Assembly: GCA_027485815.1 (NCBI GenBank) | Contig: JAIXQE010000069.1 | Span: 1-64,000 of the forward strand | DNA from: Opitutaceae bacterium | Lineage (GTDB): Bacteria > Verrucomicrobiota > Verrucomicrobiia > Opitutales > Opitutaceae | DNA: 64,000 nt | Reading direction: 5' to 3' | In this document: positions 56,571 through 64,000 of the stretch, piece by piece | How positions within the stretch are numbered: position 1 is the first letter of the stretch | Layout of the letters: every line of letters begins with the position of its first letter | Program-made: the position numbers and the translations under genes | Notes under the pieces: model-generated | What the model was told of the DNA's origin: nothing | Seen by the model: only the letters and a program-made list of their open reading frames with translations | The model's database searches: none

Positions 56571-58352
56571 ATGAAGCCTTACCTCACCCTCGCCCTGCTT
56601 TGCCTCCTCCCCTCGCTGCTGTCCGCGGCCCAGCGCCCCGCCGCACCGGAAGGCTTTGACGGCTGGGTCAACCGCCTGTCCGCCGACTGGATCCGGGACC
56701 CCGCCGGCGCGGCGGACGCGGCGGCCGGCAATGGCGATGACGAAGAGGCCGGGGCGCTCTGGAGTGAGGGGCTGCAAGCGCGGCGGGATCGCCGCCTGCG
56801 CCTCGCCCAGGAGGGCCTCGCCGGTTTGCCCCAATGGCCGGAGGCTGCTCTGACCCCGTCGCAGCGGATTTCCGCCGCGATGTTGCGCTGGCAGCTGGAG
56901 CGGGTCGGGGAGGGCGCCGCCTTCGCCGATCACCAGAATCTCTCGCTGTTCGAGCAGCGGCGCGGGTTGCACGTGGCGCTCGTCGAGTCGCTGACCGAGC
57001 GCGCCAGTTGGCGCCGACCCTCCGACGTGACCCGGTACCTCGCTCGTCTCGAGCGCTTCGCTCCGCGGCTCGAGGAGGGACTGGAGCTGGCGCGTGGTTC
57101 CACCGGGCGCGGCTTCGTGCCCCCGCAGTTCATCCTGGAGCGGGTGCAGACCCAGTTGCGGATGTTCCTCGACCACGCGCCGGCGTCCAATCCCCTGGTC
57201 GCGACGCTCTCGGAGCGGATGAAGGGGATCGAAGGGCTTTCGGTGGAGGAGCAGGCCGCGGCGCTCGCGAAGGCGCGCGCCGTGGTGGCCGACGAGATCC
57301 GGCCCTCGTACCAACGGGTGCTGGCGTGGGTGGAGGAGGTGCTGCCTCGGGCGGCGCAGGACGCGGGTTGGAACCGACTGCCGCGCGGCGAAGAGGCCTA
57401 CGCGGCGGCGCTGCGGGGCTTCACGACGACGGACCTCGGTGCGGCGGAGATCCACGCGATCGGCCTCCGGGAAGTGGCCCGCCTGGAGGCGGAGGCGGAA
57501 GTGATCCTGCGCCAGCTGGGTCACACCGAAGGCACCTTCAATGAGCGGATGGCAAGGGCGACGCAGGGGCCCTTGGTCGAGGCAGTCGATCCGCGCGCGG
57601 CGCTGATCGCGCGCTATACCGAATACATCCGTGACGCCGAGCGCCGGAGCGATGCGCTATTCAAGCGCCGACCGAAGGCTCCGGTGGAAGTGCGGCGGGT
57701 ACCCCCGCTCACCGAGCGGGTGGCGTCAGCCTACTACTCCGTGCCGCCGCCGGATGGAAGCCGGCCCGGGATCTTCTGGGTACCCTTGCCGGGGAACGCC
57801 TTCTTCTACGGGGCCCGGATGCGGAGCCTCGCTTACCACGAGGCCGTGCCCGGCCATCACTTCCAGCTCGCGCTGCAGCAGGAGCAGCGGGACCTCCCGC
57901 GCTTCCGCGCGCGCCGGACGTTCGGCGGCATCAGCGCGCACAGCGAGGGCTGGGGTCTCTACGCGGAACGCCTCGCGGTGGAACAGGGCTGGTACGAGGG
58001 CGATCCCGCCGGGAAGCTGGGCGCGATCGGCTCGGAACTCTTCCGCGCCCGCCGCCTCGTGGTCGACACGGGGCTCCACACCCTGGGTTGGTCGCGCGAA
58101 CGGGCGATCGCCTACGGTATCAGCGCGTCCGAGGTCGAGCGCTACATCACCAACCCGGGCCAGGCCTGCTCGTACATGATTGGCATGCTGCGGATCCTGG
58201 AAATGCGGGAGCGCGCCCGCGCCGCCCTCGGCCCGCGCTTCTCGCTCCCCGATTTCCACGACATCGTCCTGACGACGGGCTCCGTGCCGCTGGCGGTGCT
58301 GGAGCGCGTGGTGGCGGATTGGACCGCGGCGCAGTTGAGGCCCGCGCCCTGA
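56571..58352 (+). CDS. DUF885-family metallopeptidase-like protein, exported
   Basis: A 593-residue protein of the DUF885 family, a zinc-peptidase-like group of uncertain substrates. It has a Sec signal peptide (about 1-20, 'TLALLCLLPSLLSAA'). A helical N-terminal part follows. The metal motif of the family is 'SLAYHEAVPGHHFQLALQQE', with the further motif 'ISAHSEGWGLYAERLA' and 'VDTGLHTLGWSRERAI' downstream. It probably lies in the periplasm. It is convergent with the first TonB receptor gene, only 10 bp apart, and may have a shared promoter with cls 57 bp upstream. Confidence 0.9.
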   Translation: MKPYLTLALLCLLPSLLSAAQRPAAPEGFDGWVNRLSADWIRDPAGAADAAAGNGDDEEAGALWSEGLQARRDRRLRLAQEGLAGLPQWPEAALTPSQRISAAMLRWQLERVGEGAAFADHQNLSLFEQRRGLHVALVESLTERASWRRPSDVTRYLARLERFAPRLEEGLELARGSTGRGFVPPQFILERVQTQLRMFLDHAPASNPLVATLSERMKGIEGLSVEEQAAALAKARAVVADEIRPSYQRVLAWVEEVLPRAAQDAGWNRLPRGEEAYAAALRGFTTTDLGAAEIHAIGLREVARLEAEAEVILRQLGHTEGTFNERMARATQGPLVEAVDPRAALIARYTEYIRDAERRSDALFKRRPKAPVEVRRVPPLTERVASAYYSVPPPDGSRPGIFWVPLPGNAFFYGARMRSLAYHEAVPGHHFQLALQQEQRDLPRFRARRTFGGISAHSEGWGLYAERLAVEQGWYEGDPAGKLGAIGSELFRARRLVVDTGLHTLGWSRERAIAYGISASEVERYITNPGQACSYMIGMLRILEMRERARAALGPRFSLPDFHDIVLTTGSVPLAVLERVVADWTAAQLRPAP

Positions 58353-58362
58353 GGCGCCCGGC

Positions 58363-61326
58363 TCAGAACCGGCCGTTGATGCCGAAGGTCAGCGTCGTGC
58401 CCGGATAGTTGTAGTATTCCATATTGTCGCGCACTCCGCGGTAGCGGCGCTGCGGCACGTTGGTCAGGTTGTCGATGTCGACGGTGACGTTCAGCGTCGG
58501 ACGCAGCTGGTAGGCGAGACCGAGGTTCACCAGCGTGCGTTCCATCCGGTAGAGGTTCCGGGCGGCGGAGGCGGCGCTGTAGGCCTGCAGGTGCTCGCCC
58601 CCGTAGTTGACCAGCAGCCGCGTGCTGAAGCCGCGGTAGCGCCAGCTGAGGCTGGCGTTGGCGGTGCGAGGCACGAATCCGGCGACCTGCCCCGTCCCGC
58701 GCCGCGCCGTCCCGCCGTAGTTGCCGTGGGTATCCAGCAGCGTGTAGTTGATCATCCCGCTCAGGCCCTTCAGCGCCCCGGGCAGGAAGGTGAACTGCTG
58801 CTGGTAGCTGAACTCCCAGCCCTGCACGATCGCGGTGCCCGCATTGGCCGAGCTCAAAATCGTCCAGCCGGCATACTCGCCGTTGTAGCCGTTGTCCGCG
58901 CCGGTGCCAATCGTGCCCGAATCGATGCCGCTGACGATGTAGTCGCGGATCTCCTTGTGGAACCAGCCCACGGTGAGGTTACCCACCGGTTCAAAGTAAT
59001 ACTCCAGCGTCGCGTCCCAGTTCTTCGCGGTCTGGGGGAGGAGCGCGGGATTGTTGATCGTGATCGAACGCTGGTTCTCGTTGGGCGTCTCGGCGGGGGA
59101 CAGGTTGCCGAAGGCGGGCCGCCCGAAGCTCGAGGACCAGCTGAGGCGCGTCTTCAGGTTGGCGCTCCAGTCGTGCCACGCGTGGATGCTGGGGAACGCC
59201 TTCGTGTAGTCGCCCGTGATCTGGCGGCGGTTGTTGGCGTAGTCGCGCTGGGCGGAGCCGGCGGGGTCCGCGGTCTGCTGCGCGGCGGTGCTGAGGACGC
59301 GCGCGCGCACCCAGCCGTCCGCCTCGTTCTCGGTCTTCTCCCAGCGCACACCGCCGAGGAAGCCGGTGCGGCCGGCCCAGCCCTCGCGCCCGAGCTTGCC
59401 CTGCGTCATCACGTAGGGGGCGGTGACCGTCTCCACGACGTCGCGGTAGCTGGTGTAGGCGGTGGTGTTGCGGAAATAGAGGTCCTCGCGCCAGAGCGAC
59501 GGATCGGCGACCTCGCGCGAACGCATGAACCAGGAGGCCTCCCACTGCGGGATCGCCCGGCCGGTCATCCGCCGGTCCATCGTCAGCAGGTTGGGATCGT
59601 GGGGGAGCGGACCGGCGCCGGTGTAGCTCCAGCGGCGGGAGGCGCTGCGGACGCCGACGTGCTGCTCGCGCCAGTGCACGCCCGCCTTGGCGAACACGGG
59701 AGCCGCGAGCGGCAGCGTGTAGCGCGCATCCACCCGGGCCTCGGCGACTTCGTGGATCTGGCGGTCATTCTGGTTCGAGAGACCGTTCGCAGTCGGCCGG
59801 TAGTTCGCGGGGTTTGTGAAATCCAGCCCGCCATTGGCGAGGAACTGCGGGTAGAGGTCCGAGCGGGTGCGGTCGATGATCCAGCCCGTGCCGCTGATCC
59901 GGTTGGTGAGCACCGCCCCCTCGCCGTTGCCGATGTTGATGTGGGTCTGCGTGTAGCGGGCATTCGCCTCCAGCAGGAGCCGGCCCTGCTCGTGCTCCAC
60001 GCCGAGGTCCAGGCGCCGGAGCCGGTTGAAGAAGTTGTTCGGCCCCGTCATGGTGACGTCGATGACGGAGGAGGCCACCGGCCGCACGGTCGTGACCCGG
60101 GACGTGTAACCCGGGACGATGCTGGTGGTGGCGCTCGGCACGGTGTCCTGCGCCTGGCCGTTGGTGAAGGCGCGGACCGCGTACTGGCGCCGGTAAACCT
60201 CCGAGTGGTCGATGTACGTGGTGAGGAAGGAGAGCTTCGTCGTGGGTGTGAGGCGGTAGTCCGCCTTCAGGGTCACGTTCTTCTGCCGGCGGTGGTTGTA
60301 CAGGTCGTCCCACCGGTAGTCCCACAGGAAGGCCGGCTGGGAGAGGGTGTTCTGGTAGTCGCGCGTGGTGAAGAAGGAGCCGATCGCAGTCTCGCTGTTG
60401 AAGAGGGTAAGCGAAACGCCGAGGTTCCGGCTGCCACCCAGGACATCGAAGACCTCCTGGTAACCGAGGGTGAAGAGGCCGTGGAGGCGACGATCCTCCC
60501 GGATGGGGATCTGCTGGGTGAAGGACGGGGCGAGGCGGCCCGTCAGGGTGTAGGTGATCCGGCGCTTTTCGCGCATCGACAGCGGCGAGCGGCTCTTGAA
60601 GTTGATCGTGCCGCCGAGGGAGTCCGCGCCCTTGTCCGGGGTGTGCCCCTTGACCAGCTCCACCTGCTCGAACATCGCGCCGGTGATGTTGTTGACGAAG
60701 ATCGAGCGTCCCATCCCCCCCTGTCCCGTCATCAGGCCGCCGTCCATCGTCACGCTGTTCAGCCCCGGCCCCATCCCGCGGACGTTGAAGCCCGACAGGT
60801 TGCCGCCGGCATCGAGCTCCCCGTAGATGCCGGGCAGGCGGATCGCGACCTCCCCGGCATTCAGGTTGGGCAGATTCCCGAACGAATCCGTGGCCGCGAT
60901 GTTCTTCAGGTTCTCCGAGTTGCGGTAGGCGGTGATCGCGGCGGCATCCCCCTCCCGCTCGCCGACCACCTTGAACTGCTCCAGCTTGTAGATGCCGGTC
61001 GTGAGGTCGAAGTCCTGCGACACCCGCTGGCCCGCCGCGACGGTCACCGGGCGCCGGACGGCATCGAGTCCGATGTACGCCACGACCAGCTCGTGACTGC
61101 CCGCCGGCACCCCGGACAGGACGTAACGACCAGTGTCGTCGGTGAGCGCGGACAGCCCGAGCGGGACGATCTCCACGCGGGCGCCGGGGAGCAGATTGCG
61201 GGTGGCGGCGTTGCTGACGGTGCCGGTGACGCTGCCGGGTTCCGCCGCCATCACGGGCAGGGCGAACAGCAGGGCAACGAGAACAAGGCGATGGAATCTT
61301 GAGGCGGGACGGGCCGGGGTAGTCAT
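58363..61326 (-). CDS. TonB-dependent receptor with carboxypeptidase-regulatory-like domain
   Basis: Outer-membrane active transporter, 987 residues from the ATG giving [17 protein letters not shown]. It has a signal peptide (about 1-28), a CarboxypepD_reg-like domain (about 30-110, 'GSVTGTVSNAATRNLLPGARVEIV', 'DDTGRYVLSGVPAGSHELVVAYIG'), then a TonB-box-like segment 'LEQFKVVGE', a plug ('IRLPGIYGE', 'NVRGMGPGLNSVTMDGG', 'GMFEQVELVKG'-like region) and a C-terminal barrel ending in Phe. The substrate is not shown; such receptors take up oligosaccharides or siderophores. It is divergent from a second receptor, 196 bp away. Confidence 0.93.
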   Translation of the reverse strand: MTTPARPASRFHRLVLVALLFALPVMAAEPGSVTGTVSNAATRNLLPGARVEIVPLGLSALTDDTGRYVLSGVPAGSHELVVAYIGLDAVRRPVTVAAGQRVSQDFDLTTGIYKLEQFKVVGEREGDAAAITAYRNSENLKNIAATDSFGNLPNLNAGEVAIRLPGIYGELDAGGNLSGFNVRGMGPGLNSVTMDGGLMTGQGGMGRSIFVNNITGAMFEQVELVKGHTPDKGADSLGGTINFKSRSPLSMREKRRITYTLTGRLAPSFTQQIPIREDRRLHGLFTLGYQEVFDVLGGSRNLGVSLTLFNSETAIGSFFTTRDYQNTLSQPAFLWDYRWDDLYNHRRQKNVTLKADYRLTPTTKLSFLTTYIDHSEVYRRQYAVRAFTNGQAQDTVPSATTSIVPGYTSRVTTVRPVASSVIDVTMTGPNNFFNRLRRLDLGVEHEQGRLLLEANARYTQTHINIGNGEGAVLTNRISGTGWIIDRTRSDLYPQFLANGGLDFTNPANYRPTANGLSNQNDRQIHEVAEARVDARYTLPLAAPVFAKAGVHWREQHVGVRSASRRWSYTGAGPLPHDPNLLTMDRRMTGRAIPQWEASWFMRSREVADPSLWREDLYFRNTTAYTSYRDVVETVTAPYVMTQGKLGREGWAGRTGFLGGVRWEKTENEADGWVRARVLSTAAQQTADPAGSAQRDYANNRRQITGDYTKAFPSIHAWHDWSANLKTRLSWSSSFGRPAFGNLSPAETPNENQRSITINNPALLPQTAKNWDATLEYYFEPVGNLTVGWFHKEIRDYIVSGIDSGTIGTGADNGYNGEYAGWTILSSANAGTAIVQGWEFSYQQQFTFLPGALKGLSGMINYTLLDTHGNYGGTARRGTGQVAGFVPRTANASLSWRYRGFSTRLLVNYGGEHLQAYSAASAARNLYRMERTLVNLGLAYQLRPTLNVTVDIDNLTNVPQRRYRGVRDNMEYYNYPGTTLTFGINGRF

Positions 61327-61522
61327 GAGGTTGGGGCGAAGCGGCGACACGGGGGGATAGCCCGCGCGACGCTTGCGACGCCCGCGAAGAGAACGAGGAC
61401 CAATGACGGGAACAAGGCGATTTCCTCCCGCCGGCGTGCGGGCCCGGTTCGCCCTCGGGCGTCCGCGACCTTGACCGCGGCGGAACCGTCGGGTCACCTC
61501 CTTCGCAGCACCCTAACCCCTG
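61327..61522. promoter_or_regulatory. Shared upstream region of two divergent TonB receptors
   Basis: A 196-bp space between two start codons in opposite directions, GC-rich and without a stem-loop I can support. It must hold both promoters. I see no Fur-like AT-rich palindrome, which argues mildly against iron control. No regulator gene is adjacent. Confidence 0.4.
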
Positions 61523-64000
61523 ATGAACCCTGCCCTGCGTCTCCTCCTGCGTCGCGCGCTCGCGCTCCTCATCGGTTCCCTGCCCGCCGTTTTGTCGGCC
61601 CAGCCGGCCCCGGGCACGATCACCGGGCGCATCTTCAATCCCGCGACCGGAGAATACGTGCGCAACGCGAAGGTCCTCGCCCGGGAGTCCGGCGTCACCG
61701 CGGTCTCCGAAGGCGGCGGGGAATACCGGCTGTATCCCGTCGCGCCCGGCCGCGTGACGCTCGTCGTCTCCTACACCGGCTACCAGGAGGCGAGCGCCAC
61801 CGTGGACGTCGCCGCCGGCGCGACCGTGACGCAGGACTTCCGCCTCACCAGCACCCTCGCCGCGCCCGGCGAGGCGCTGAAGCTGGACGCGTTCGTCGTC
61901 TCCACCGAGCGGGAGGGCGCCGCCAAGGCGATCATGGATCAGCGCAACTCGATGAACATCACCAACACGGTGGCCTCGGACTCCTTCGGCGACAATGCCG
62001 AGGGCAACGTGGGCGAGTTCCTCAAGCACCTGCCCGGCGTCGAACTGGACCTCTTCTACGGGGAGGTGCGCACCGTCCGGCTCGGCGGGCTCGGCTCGGA
62101 ATACACCTCGGTGACGATGGATGGCATCGCCCTCGCCAGCGTGGACGCGAACAACAGCGGGTCGGGGGCGGCCCGGTCGTTCACGATGGAGATGGCCTCG
62201 CTGAACTCGATGGAATCGATCGAGGTGTCCAAGACGATCAGCGCGGATGTCGACGCCAACGCGCCGGCCGGCACGATCAATCTGCGCACGAAGCGGGCAT
62301 TCGACCGCGCGGGCCGGCGGGTCTCGTGGCAGGCGAACGTCACCGCCCACTCCGAGGAGATGGATTTCCGCGCCAAGCTGGGGCCGGACGAGGATCGGCC
62401 CACCCGGAAGTGGCGGCCGGGCGGGATCCTGGAGTATTCGGACGTCTTCCTGAACCGCTCGCTCGGCATTGTCCTGAACCTCAGCGAGTCCAACGTTTAC
62501 CAGGAGGCGCTGATCACCTCGCAGGCGTACAACGCGACCCCCACGGCGACCGACCCGCGGCCGCTCGTGCCCACGACCCTGAACTTCCAGTGGGCGCCCC
62601 GCTTCAACAAGCGCTTCGCCACCACGCTGACCGCCGACTACCGGATCAGCCCCGAGTTCAACGTCGGCATCGGGGTCGTCTACAATTACGCCGACCTGTG
62701 GACGCCGCAGCGGACCACGATCTTCAACGCGGGAACCCGGGTGAACGTGGTCGGGGCCGATCCGCTGCTGAGCTTCGTCTCCGCGCCGACCGGCTCTGTT
62801 CAGGTCAACCCGGTCGCGGTGTCCAAGATGGGCGAGACGCTCACGCTGCTGCCCCGCTTCGGCTACAAGCGGGGCAACCTCGAGGTGGAGGGCAAGTTCG
62901 CCTACACCGACTCGACCAGCTGGTACGATCCCCTCGGCCGCCGCCAGTCGATCCGCGACAGCAACTCGCCGACGGCGGCGAACGTCACCTTCCGCGCCGA
63001 ACGCTCGTCGCCGCTGTCGACGGACTGGCGCTTCACGCAGGTCGCCGGACCGGACATCGGCAACGGCGCGAGCTTCACGAGCCCCTCGTTTACCCTCAAC
63101 GACGGCCGCTTCGGCCGCACCACCTTCTTCAGCGGCGAGGTCAACGCGATCCTCAAGACCGCGCGCATCCTGCCGGTGGTCTGGAAGTCCGGGCTCAAGT
63201 CCCGCCAGCAGTTCCAGAAGTTCGAGGACGACCAGCTGGCCAAGCGGTTCGATTACCTGCCGGGCGGCGGCAGCGGCGGCTGGGCTAACTACCGTTCCCC
63301 GTGGGAGTACGACCTCGGGATGAACGGCGGTTCGATCCAGTCCCTTTCCGGCGGCAACGTCTTCATGCCCAACCTCCGCGCGATCGCCGACCTCTACCGC
63401 GCGAATCCGGACGCGTTCCGGCAGAACTGGGGCACGAACGGCGACAATTTCTACGAATCCTACGTCGCGCGCCGGCGCCGCTACTACGAGCGGGTGGACT
63501 CCGGCTTCCTCATGGGCACCGGAAGCCTCCGCGGGCTCACGCTGCGGGCGGGGCTGCGCTGGGAGGGCACCAGCACCGAGGCGAGCGAGGCGGACACCCG
63601 GCCTCCCGCGGAACTCCGGGCGGCGGGTTTCCCGGTGAACGCCGCCGGCCGCGCCACGACGATCCCGGGGATCCAGTACCAGTTCCTCTCCCTGCCCCGC
63701 GTGAAGCGCACCGGCTCCTACGACAACCTCTTCCCGAGCGCCTCCGTGAAGTACGGCCTGCTGCGCAACTTGGACTTCCACTTCGGCTACAGCTCGACCA
63801 TCCGACGCCCCTCCTACGTCAACCTCGCCGGCGTCTGGATCGTGAACGACACCGCGCTCACCGTCACCTCACCGAACCCGCGCCTGAAGCCGGAGACGGC
63901 GGACAACTACGCCGCGCGGCTCGCGTATTACTTCGAGCCGGTGGGCCAGCTGGCCGTCACGCTCACCGAACGAAAGGTGCGCAACCTGTTCATCACCGAC
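61523..64000 (+). CDS. TonB-dependent receptor, 3'-truncated by window edge
   Basis: Not in the ORF track, because its frame has no stop before the window ends. Reading from the ATG giving MNPALRLLLRRALALLIGSLPAVLSAQPAPG, the frame stays open for 826 codons. A signal peptide is followed by a CarboxypepD_reg-like domain ('GTITGRIFNPATGEYVRNAKVL'), a TonB-box-like 'LDAFVVSTERE', a plug ('DSFGDNAEGNVGEFLKHLPGVELD', 'VRLGGLGSEYTSVTMDGIAL') and much of the barrel ('GYSSTIRRPSYVNLAG', 'NPRLKPETADNYA'). The last strands are missing. It shares its 'DSFG..PGxE' plug style with the divergent receptor. Confidence 0.94.
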   Translation, partial: MNPALRLLLRRALALLIGSLPAVLSAQPAPGTITGRIFNPATGEYVRNAKVLARESGVTAVSEGGGEYRLYPVAPGRVTLVVSYTGYQEASATVDVAAGATVTQDFRLTSTLAAPGEALKLDAFVVSTEREGAAKAIMDQRNSMNITNTVASDSFGDNAEGNVGEFLKHLPGVELDLFYGEVRTVRLGGLGSEYTSVTMDGIALASVDANNSGSGAARSFTMEMASLNSMESIEVSKTISADVDANAPAGTINLRTKRAFDRAGRRVSWQANVTAHSEEMDFRAKLGPDEDRPTRKWRPGGILEYSDVFLNRSLGIVLNLSESNVYQEALITSQAYNATPTATDPRPLVPTTLNFQWAPRFNKRFATTLTADYRISPEFNVGIGVVYNYADLWTPQRTTIFNAGTRVNVVGADPLLSFVSAPTGSVQVNPVAVSKMGETLTLLPRFGYKRGNLEVEGKFAYTDSTSWYDPLGRRQSIRDSNSPTAANVTFRAERSSPLSTDWRFTQVAGPDIGNGASFTSPSFTLNDGRFGRTTFFSGEVNAILKTARILPVVWKSGLKSRQQFQKFEDDQLAKRFDYLPGGGSGGWANYRSPWEYDLGMNGGSIQSLSGGNVFMPNLRAIADLYRANPDAFRQNWGTNGDNFYESYVARRRRYYERVDSGFLMGTGSLRGLTLRAGLRWEGTSTEASEADTRPPAELRAAGFPVNAAGRATTIPGIQYQFLSLPRVKRTGSYDNLFPSASVKYGLLRNLDFHFGYSSTIRRPSYVNLAGVWIVNDTALTVTSPNPRLKPETADNYAARLAYYFEPVGQLAVTLTERKVRNLFITD

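Noticed and set aside
58591-61302. A 903-aa plus-strand ORF opposite the first TonB receptor
   Set aside because: Antisense to a gene with clear receptor domains; low-complexity Val/Arg/Gly-rich translation with no motif.
61471-63288. A 605-aa plus-strand ORF at the second receptor
   Set aside because: It is in another frame of the real receptor gene, which starts at 61523 and has signal peptide, plug and barrel motifs.
59765-63781. A 1338-aa minus-strand ORF across both TonB receptor genes
   Set aside because: It is antisense to the second receptor and out of frame with the first, its protein is Arg/Gly/Ala-rich without domains, and it covers the shared promoter region. It is a GC-rich shadow.

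Overview
The window is GC-rich, gene-dense chromosomal DNA from a Gram-negative bacterium. It most resembles a member of the Verrucomicrobiota near Opitutaceae. The pointers are TonB-dependent receptors with an N-terminal carboxypeptidase-regulatory-like domain, a Pal lipoprotein, a secreted PQQ-repeat protein starting 'WPGWRGP', a GatCAB amidotransferase, and sialate O-acetylesterase and NamZ-type enzymes. That assignment is inference from gene content. I see no insertion sequence, prophage, CRISPR array or plasmid gene, and no gene-free stretch above 300 bases. Most long ORFs in the track are GC-driven shadows.

Layout. 1-3434: the 3' part of katG, then two divergent genes of unknown function, with three intrinsic terminators. 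3435-14491: a sulfur assimilation region. cobA-sirB-cysI (minus) faces cysH-cysD-cysN-rrf2 (plus) across a short AT-rich control region. A Gfo/Idh oxidoreductase and sugar isomerase pair follows, then metY and a convergent cysE. Together these genes can make siroheme, activate sulfate, reduce it to sulfide, and fix sulfide into homocysteine or cysteine. 14557-18783: a PhoD-like phosphatase, Pal, a NarL-type regulator, tRNA-Lys(UUU), and an ECF sigma factor overlapping a membrane anti-sigma candidate. 18794-21016: dapA-dapB-ruvA (minus). 21080-29238 (plus): a PilT-like ATPase, fabD-lepA-lepB, malQ and a secreted beta-propeller.

29269-43407 is an unbroken minus-strand run of 14 genes: ruvX-truA-comF-accD-folC-ggt, rpmI-rplT, pheS-pheT-gatC-gatA-gatB and a membrane protein. 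It joins tRNA modification, fatty-acid and folate synthesis, ribosome assembly and aminoacyl-tRNA synthesis. 43485-56513 holds a MoeB-rhodanese fusion, a NamZ and sialate-esterase pair, a Tat-exported amidohydrolase, an M20 peptidase, purH, apaG, a beta-CASP nuclease, an NtrC-type activator and cardiolipin synthase. 56571-64000 holds a DUF885 peptidase-like protein and two divergent TonB-dependent receptors; the second runs off the window and is missing from the ORF track.

I found no clear new defence or mobile system. The most unusual signals are these: a repeated intergenic element AAAAGCCTTGCC, probably a promoter class; an AccD lacking all four zinc-ribbon cysteines; a two-domain sirohydrochlorin chelatase whose first domain has lost its metal-binding histidines; an atypical CysH with no CysC or CysJ nearby; and a mismatched tRNA-Lys.
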